Shown here piece after piece: positions 57,200 through 64,000 of a DNA stretch of 64,000 bases. The position numbers and the translations under genes are program-made. The notes beneath the pieces are model-generated. The model had not been told where the DNA came from and did not search any database. It worked only from the letters and a program-made list of their open reading frames with translations. Within the stretch, counting starts at the first letter, position 1. Every line of letters begins with the position of its first letter. This DNA comes from Alopecurus myosuroides (lineage: Eukaryota > Streptophyta > Magnoliopsida > Poales > Poaceae), in NCBI GenBank assembly GCA_028641055.1, contig CM054060.1:61161371-61225370 (forward strand). Reading direction: 5' to 3'.

Positions 57200-58435
57200 T
57201 CGTCCTATACTCGCCAACCGTAGGATTACGGTCTCGAGCGGAAGCCAAGACTGAGCGTGCAACCACACGCGGGGTCTAAGTAACCGTGCTCGACCAACTA
57301 ACTTGTTTGGCCAGATCCATGTGTCACGTAGTTTGAGATTTCCATTTGGCACCGCAAATAAAACCTTTTAAACGGTTTTGAAAACAAAATGCACCGCTAG
57401 GGCATGACCGGGGCCAAGTGATGGACGTACACGGATCTTGACCCCGCCTCACAGCGACAGGTGCCGTCAGGAGGATGGCCAACTCCCTGTTGACGGGGTG
57501 GCCCTGTCTTGGGTTGACTCATGGATAGGGTCGAGTAAGGTAAAGGTCGTGGCCAGCCACCCTCTGTCGCGTTCCATGGAAGAGCGTACATGTGGCCCTA
57601 AGAGTCGGATGGTACGTGTGGGTAAAGTGTACATCCCTGCAGGGCAATCTTTTCGAAAAGCCGTGTCCACGGTTAAGGATGACTTGGTGAATTTAAAGAC
57701 CATATATAACTTGAACGTGGCGTAAAAGATGTTGACAAAGCATGGAGGCAATAGATGAAGGGTGCCTCCTCGGAGATGCCGAGAGGGGTGATCCTTGTAC
57801 CATGTGAGATGCTCGGAATCGATGTTGGTGGTTTGAAAAGATGATGATTACAGTAGTGAGCTTCTCATCTGTTTTGAAAACATTCTATGAGACGTGATAT
57901 TCTTCCTCGACTTGGAAAACAAAGATTGCTTTGCGCAAAACAGCCTTCATAAAACCCTTTCTGAAACCAGCAGATATATAATAGGTTAACTAAGTCTTGT
58001 TGAGTACCTCCCGTACTCAGGTTTGCTTAATTTTGGTTCAGGTGGAGTTCATCACTTCAATGGTGGTTCAACGTGGACATCGACGAGTAGTTTGGGGTTC
58101 CTAGGTAGCAGCCTGGAATCTATGGGCTGGAACGTCGCCTTATGTTGCGGCCTCTTAGGACTTTTTGGTTCTTGTTGATTAGCAACATAATTTGCCTTCC
58201 TTTGTCTGATGTAATCGTGGGTCGTGTGACCTCTGCTTGTAAGCTATACTCTAGTAACACCTGTTTAATACAGCTTCCATGTTTAGAGTACTGCTTTGAT
58301 CGGTTGTTGGTTTCGAGCTCATTGTTATACAGTTTTGGCTATGCCTGCATAGTTGTCGCTGTCGAGGGGCTGTGGAGCCGATGATCCATGTCCGAGCCCG
58401 CCTGCCGATGTGATTTGTCCTGGGGTCACCTTACA

Positions 58436-59760
58436 TGTTTTGATTTAAAAAGGTTTTACTATCTCTTCTAGTCATTCAAAACTTAGGTGCCTTCTTTGGC
58501 AATGACGTCTTTCACCCAAGTTGACCTAGTGTTAAAGTTTCTAGAGTTGTGTGTGTTCCATGTTATGTTATCTCTCATTTCAAATAAGAGATTCCTTTCC
58601 ATCAAAAATCTCTCAGAGTTGTGTGGGTTACACATTCTCCTGTTTTAACGCCTCAAAATCCTGAACCTCGAGATCTGCTTTCCATCACGAATGTGTCCGT
58701 TATCCTCTGCTAAATTTCCACTGGAGTTATCGTTGCCCTTTGAAAGATACTTCGTGATTGCTATTCGTAGTGTCCTTCAAGGCACTCAGATAGTAGTTGC
58801 TCATTTCTTTCTTTCTTTTAACCCTTGGACTTGAACCGAAGGTCCAGGAATGTGCTGAATTGCGGTGGGTTGAATCATGTGGTCATAACCATGTGATGCT
58901 CATGCTATCAGTACAGGATGCTGACATTTAACCCAAGTTCTGTTTCTTTGGACCCTGAGGAGAATCTTCTACCTCGGGATGGCTAGGCAAATCCAACTCT
59001 CATAGCCATAGGTTTTCTCTTGGAATCAAAGGTATCACAACAAGAGTGGTTATCATGAATTCCATATCTTCATTCTTATTCCAGCTATACCAACCTTTAG
59101 CATGGGTTCTACAAATGAGTATTACCCTGTGCAGTCAACATGATCTTAGGAATTCTCCTGAGCATGTTTCTACCTTCTAGTTGCTCTCAGATCTTCCTCC
59201 GTTGTGTTGGACACCAAGTTGCTCATGTGTATTGGATTCCTCCAATGCATTTGCTCTTGTTTTCCGTCAGAACGTTCCACCTTGGAATGTCAGGAGAAAC
59301 AAACTACAGTACCTCATTCATCTCTAGGACCAGGTCAAAGTTTTGTAATCCGCATATTAAAGAAGTTTATTAGCTTCTATTATGTTCTACCTCAGGGTAT
59401 CACACTCCTTTATATCAAGAGGTCGTGTTAAGTTTCATGGTCTTAATGATGAAGTGATGCTCTCACACATCTTCACTTCCCCCTTCCTCCAAGCTTGAAT
59501 GCTTGAGAATGATGGGTTTGTTCATCGACATGTGTATCAGCTATTCTAGCAATTCCTATTGCTTCAAAAAAATCTAAGAAACATCCGTATCCTTCTTTGC
59601 ACTACTGATCAACTGGTCTTTAATTAAAGTTGGTTGTGTTACCAAATCCGTTCATTCTGGTGCACATTCTTGGTCAAAGAGTTAGGTTATGCCGAAGCTC
59701 TCAAGATCATATCAGTTGCTCTGAAAAGCAAGATTCCTTCCAAACTTTGAGACATACCGG
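58436..59760 (+). other. gypsy interior, unreadable part
   Basis: Interior of the gypsy element. Expected gag and protease, but all frames are full of stops and I cannot point to a zinc knuckle or protease motif. Confidence 0.4.
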
Positions 59761-59768
59761 TAGGTTGT

Positions 59769-60330
59769 GATATTCTGGTTGTCTTTCTAGAAGTATCACC
59801 AGGCTTGTCACCTGACCGTGATGTCTAAACAAATGGGTAATTTGAACTACTCTTTTCTCCAAGAAACTTTGCTGGATATCCTGGACTAGTCGGTCGAGCT
59901 TAAACAATAACTTGGAGATTTGAAAGGAAAAAGCTCCGTCTAACTTGATCCTTTGTTAAGGGATGTCTAGTTTCCTTTGTGTTGAAGCAGGATAGTATCT
60001 CCTTAGTTGACATGCTATCTTTCCACCCTTGATTTGATTTGGGTTATCGTAAAATCAAGATCAGATTCAAGGACTATCATGATGGTGTTTTCACTCATGG
60101 TGTTTTTTCCGAGTACACCTTCATGTTCTTCAGTCTGACCAATATTCTGCCTTGTTCATATATCATATGAATCCCTCTTCTTGGAGTGTCTTGATAAAGA
60201 TGTTGTTGAGCCCATCTACGACATTCTTGTTTTCTCCAAGATGCAAGAGGTTCATGCTGAACAAATGGCAACAATGTTGGAAACTTTCGAGAACCATCTT
60301 TGTGTCATCACGAAGTTGTGTTCTAGATGT
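59769..60330 (+). pseudogene. gypsy reverse transcriptase remnant
   Basis: Diagnostic gypsy RT phrases survive among stops. DILVVFLEVSPGLSPDRDV (59769; compare the family's FPDVFPEELPGLPPDRDV) and DLGYRKIKIRFKDY (60036; compare DLRSGYHQIKIR) are in one frame. EYTFMFFSLTN (about 60110; compare the VMPFGLTNAP region) and, after a frame change, LFLECLDKDVVEPIYDILVF (60175) follow. The catalytic IDD reads IYD, so the first aspartate is lost. HAEQMATMLETFENHLC matches the segment after the active site. Downstream, 60340-62034 is more degraded and I could not place RNase H or integrase. Confidence 0.8.
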
Positions 60331-62048
60331 TCGAAGTGACTTTCTCCGGTCCATGTGCTTATGGTGAAAGTTGTCGCCATGGATTCAAGAAAAGTTTTAT
60401 TGTTCCTTTGGGAATAATCCCAAGTCGGTCATGTATGTGTGGTCTATTATTGAGATGGTAGGTTGTTACCTCCACTCCTTGATTAAGTTTGCATCCACAC
60501 CAAGCCATTGACTGATTGTTCGTAAAAGAGAAGAAGTCCAAGAACTTCGTTATCTCGGTAATCATCTTTCCCACAAGGACTCCAATGTGTTCTTTTGCAA
60601 GTAGTTCATGTAGGTGTAACCGTCTTTTGCAAGTTGCTAATACATGAGTTCTACAATCTCGCTTACCTTCTTGAGTGTGGCATCGTAATCCATATCTTGA
60701 GAATCTAGCATATGTATCTCGTTGGTACCCGGTGCAATTCCTTTGGTCAAACATGTGGAGTCTGAGTTATCAACCCACTAACCAGAGCTGAATCTCAAGC
60801 AACCAGGATGGTTGGTGTTTTCTCAAGGGTTACGAATTAGGTCTTTTCCAGAATCCGGCATGGATGATGTTGTGGTTGACACAATTAGCCGGAAGGCCTA
60901 ATGTCATATCTCTTTGAATCCGTAAGAACAACCACTCTCCGTGAGAATTCTTGCCTGGCTTATTCTAACAAGTTTCCTCCCTGTTCTTCCAAACCGGAGT
61001 TTTACATTGACTTGATGACCTATTGAAGGCTTATGTAAGCTGGATATTGGTGTCGGGAACGTCAAGAAGACCTTGGAACTTACTATGTCCAATGTCTCTC
61101 TACCAAATCCTCCAAACCTCTCTTTCAGTGGAAACAAGTTCATCATGAGAATCATCTCGTGGTGTTTTGCAACCGCTTTTGATCAGTTCCCTTTTTTAAG
61201 TTGTTTGTACTTGAAATTATGTTCATCTCACACATTGTGTGAATTTGTCAGTTACTTCAACCCTGGAGTCTTAACTATGTGGTATAAGTATTGCTACGTC
61301 AAATCCACCATAGGGAGATTCCTTATCCCTTCTGGTATTCTAATCCCCGTCAGTTAACCATCCTTATGGTGTGACCAAGACTTCCTCCTTTATTATGGTG
61401 TTCCAACTTCTTTTGGTTACTCACCTTCTGTCTTGAAGTAACATCCCGATCTTTGACAAAGATTTCGACAAAGTTTTGACGGAGTGAAGTTCCGTTATCT
61501 TCCGTGTCCACTCCGAAGAGTGAACATGATCTTGTATCAATTTTCTCCGACGCACGATTACAGTATTTTCCCGTGTTCTTTCTCGTCTACGGATATTACG
61601 TTGTGGTATCCAAAACCATCCTTTCCATCTTGGTTATTTGTTTGAAGAAACCTTGATGTCATAAGTTGTCCAACCTTTCTTTTCTAAAAGGATTTAAAGT
61701 CTTGTGCAAAGCTCATATTCTAAATCCTTCCAAGAACCATCGTCCGTAAACTTGAAACCTTCTCTCAGTTTCCTCTGTTATCTTGATGTGTTTCATGCAC
61801 GATAACTCAACAGTTCTTTATGAACAGTCATGTCCTGAGTTATCCATGAGATACTCGATCTTCGTGAAGATCATTTCCTAAGAGTTTCCCTCTTACCTAA
61901 GGTGTATCCGTTTAATACTTCAAGATGCTACGGATCAACCTCTTTGAGGAAAGAACCGTAAGGTTCAAGAAGATCGTTCAAAACCGTTGTTCCTTCTTTC
62001 TTCTCCTTCGGGAATCTCGGGACGAGATTCTTGTAAGGGGGGTAGATT

Positions 62049-64000
62049 TGTAACATCCCAAATTTTGCTAATTTAGGGTGTGTGGTGTTGTGTCATCTCA
62101 TACATGCATGAAACAAAAATTTAAACCATGTTGAAACAATTTAAATTGTGAATTTAAATGGTTTGAAAAAACTCTCACAAATAGTACTTATTTTGGGTTC
62201 CAAAATCTTGTATTGAAAAATATTTCAAATACACCAAAGAAAAATATGGTTAGGTTGAAAATTTTACAAGGTTTCCAAAACTTATTTTTTGCCAATTTTT
62301 ATCCTTGCAAAAAGGTCCTCAAAACTTTGTTTTGGTTCTGTTTTCTAAAAGACAAAAGGGCTCCTTTGTAAAATTCCCAAACCCAGGGGGTTTTGTGGAA
62401 AGTCTTCCTTTGTCCTCTACCTCCAACAGGCAGGCACCTGCGTGTCCTCCCCGCATGCTAAGCTCGACCACGTCCTGCCTCTGTGGTTGCTCGAGTGGAT
62501 GAGGGAAAAGAGAAGGTTGCAGTGCTCTTCTCCTACCCTAGTCGCGCCCTCTCTCTGTCCTCCCTCACGAACCCTAACCCTAGTTACTGTGCCTCCGGCA
62601 GCCGCACGAATCGCCGTCGCCTCCGGCAACCCCACAGGGAATGGAGGCTACCATTGGCTCCGCCTCGGCCTCCTCGTGCTTCCAAGCTAGGCTCCATGAG
62701 CAGGGACGACCGGAGTTAGCCGCGCCGCCATCGTCTTCCTCGCGGCTGGCGGGAGATGCGGTCGTTGTTTCGCCGCCACCGCTCTTCCCCTGCCCCCTCC
62801 GACCACTCCTATAGCTTCCCCACGCCACGGTGAGCTCCCTGGTACCCTCCATTCCCTCCCTCTCCCACCGTACCGTCCCCGCACCGAGGACCACCGTCGG
62901 CCGCCGCGTATCCTCGTCGCCGGTGAGGATTCCGACGACCAAACGGCCAACCGCTACCACCCCTCAGCTCCCCTCAGCCTCCTCTACGTCATGGCATGTT
63001 TTAATTTGCGAATTGCACGCTAATTTCGACGAATTTGAACCCACCTGTGTAGAACACAACACTGTGATGTCACAGTGACATCACAGTGATGTCATATCTC
63101 CTCTGTTAATAATTCCAGAAAAAGAATAAAATTAATATTTTAATAACTTTTGTTTTATACCTCAGAAAAATAAAAGGAAGGTACCAAAATGTTCATAAAA
63201 ATGTAAGCTACCCAAATATGTCATTTTGACACATGTTTGAGAAAGTCCAAAAATGACCATTATTTAATGTTGTTTAAATCATTTAAAATAGAAAAATAAG
63301 CTTTTATTCAATAAAATTAGAAAACTAAAAGTTATATATCGATTTGCTCAAAATTACAAATGGAATCTAGTTATGGTGTTTTCAAACTCATTTGAGCAAC
63401 TAAAATGGTACCCACTTTCATAATCGTCCGAATTGCCCCTCCGGGGTCTATTTCGGGCAAATTCCAGTAAAACTACATAACTGACATATGAACCCTAGCA
63501 ACCCAACGATCATGCTTAGGCCTTTATTTCAGTGCATTAACTTTCTCATGCATACATGTTGTGCATTGCATCAATGCCATGGTTGATTGTTCTTCTTTGT
63601 TTCGGTGTTGTTTCCCCCTCGGTATAACGTGACTCCGAAGAGAAGGCCAACAACTCCATGGTGAATACTTGATCTTAACCGACAAGTCAAGCACTTATTC
63701 CAGAAGACTTTCACTGGTTTTCTTATAACCAAGGCAAGTATAACCTCTTATCTGTTCACCTATATACTGCATTGCCTCAATATCCTGATCCACTGCTCCT
63801 ACCCGCCATAGATTTGCTTGTGCGCATCGCCAGAGCCTCATATCTGCTTCGCTTGGTCGTACATGTTTTTTACCTCTGCTCCATCCGGTTGATGAATCAG
63901 AGCTGCGATAATCTAGTATGATATGATGACGTGGTTAGATGAGCTTTGTGTGGATAACTTGACTAAGGCTGGTGTGGGAGGCCACTTGGGAAGTGGTTGT
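62049..64000 (+). repeat. Right LTR of the gypsy (partial)
   Basis: Begins TGTAACATCCC after the polypurine tract and continues to the window end. It differs from the left LTR by scattered substitutions, the missing stretch noted there, and a short palindromic expansion at 63063-63091 (GTGATGTCAC / GTGACATCAC). Confidence 0.9.

Larger units (their letters stand above)
55209..64000 (+). mobile_element. gypsy LTR retrotransposon, decayed interior, right LTR cut by window
   Basis: LTR starts TGTAACATCCCAAATTTTGC at 55209 and again at 62049. The second is preceded by GGGACGAGATTC and a polypurine tract (AAGGGGGGTAGATT, 62035-62048), the arrangement seen at the pol end of Tekay/Del-type chromoviruses. 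The left LTR aligns with the right one over 55209-57199 versus 62049-64000, so the LTR exceeds 1.95 kb. Its end is not fixed; a TTACA near 58435 is one candidate. The interior has only degenerate pol. No canonical tRNA primer site was found. Confidence 0.85.

Overview
The window looks like a stretch of a large, repeat-rich grass genome, most likely a Triticeae species (wheat, barley, Aegilops). The evidence is the LTR families (TGATACGTCTC- and TGTAACATCCC-type gypsy LTRs, copia LTRs beginning TGTTGGAAT), plant LINEs with DUF4283/CCHC ORF1 proteins, Stowaway and TTA-duplicating MITEs, and one monocot-like type I MADS-box gene. There are no operons or bacterial features. Most bases belong to transposable elements of different ages, several of them nested. 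Family assignments come from reading the sequence, not from a database search.

Layout. 1-3264: 5' part of a LINE on the minus strand (ORF1 intact, ORF2 endonuclease intact and running off the window). 3265-11096: copy A of a long direct duplication (unclassified DNA, two MITEs, a 5'-truncated LINE, a dead plus-strand copia pol, the start of a gypsy LTR). 11097-14607: rest of that gypsy LTR and a doubly truncated minus-strand copia fragment. 14608-31850: low-information DNA with old diverged repeats (a three-copy block at 15-17.8 kb, a roughly 380-bp tandem array at 19.4-20.7 kb, a short recurring motif at 26.8-31 kb), possible unrecognised exons on the minus strand at 23.3-25.1 kb, and a broken ORF at 25.7-26.4 kb. 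31860-35431: a GC-rich gene-like 5' region split by a very young 2.8-kb non-autonomous LTR element whose two LTRs read as identical. 37321-38100: MADS-box gene, minus strand. 39.5-40.5 kb: an AT-rich diverged repeat pair. 40953-55208: copy B of the duplication, enlarged by a LINE tail and by a complete copia element with an intact 1312-codon polyprotein. 55209-64000: a gypsy element with a decayed interior and paired LTRs, the right one cut by the window end.

History. Copies A and B serve as each other's empty-site controls. Element boundaries and target-site duplications can therefore be read directly for the MITE at 4597-4869 (A only), the LINE tail at 41041-41243 (B only), the copia at 44709-51218 (B only) and the gypsy at 55209 (B only). 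The older LINE, the plus-strand copia remnant and the gypsy LTR predate the duplication. The two copies are direct repeats flanking the interval that holds the MADS-box gene.

The elements most likely to be functional are the copia polyprotein (all catalytic motifs present), the LINE ORF1/ORF2 pair (complete as far as visible) and perhaps the MADS-box gene, whose middle is scrambled by two compensating frameshifts. I found no convincing new defence, metabolic or RNA-based system. The most noteworthy observations are the young LTR insertion in a gene-like exon, the duplication with its uneven divergence, and the LINE's ATGA start-stop overlap.
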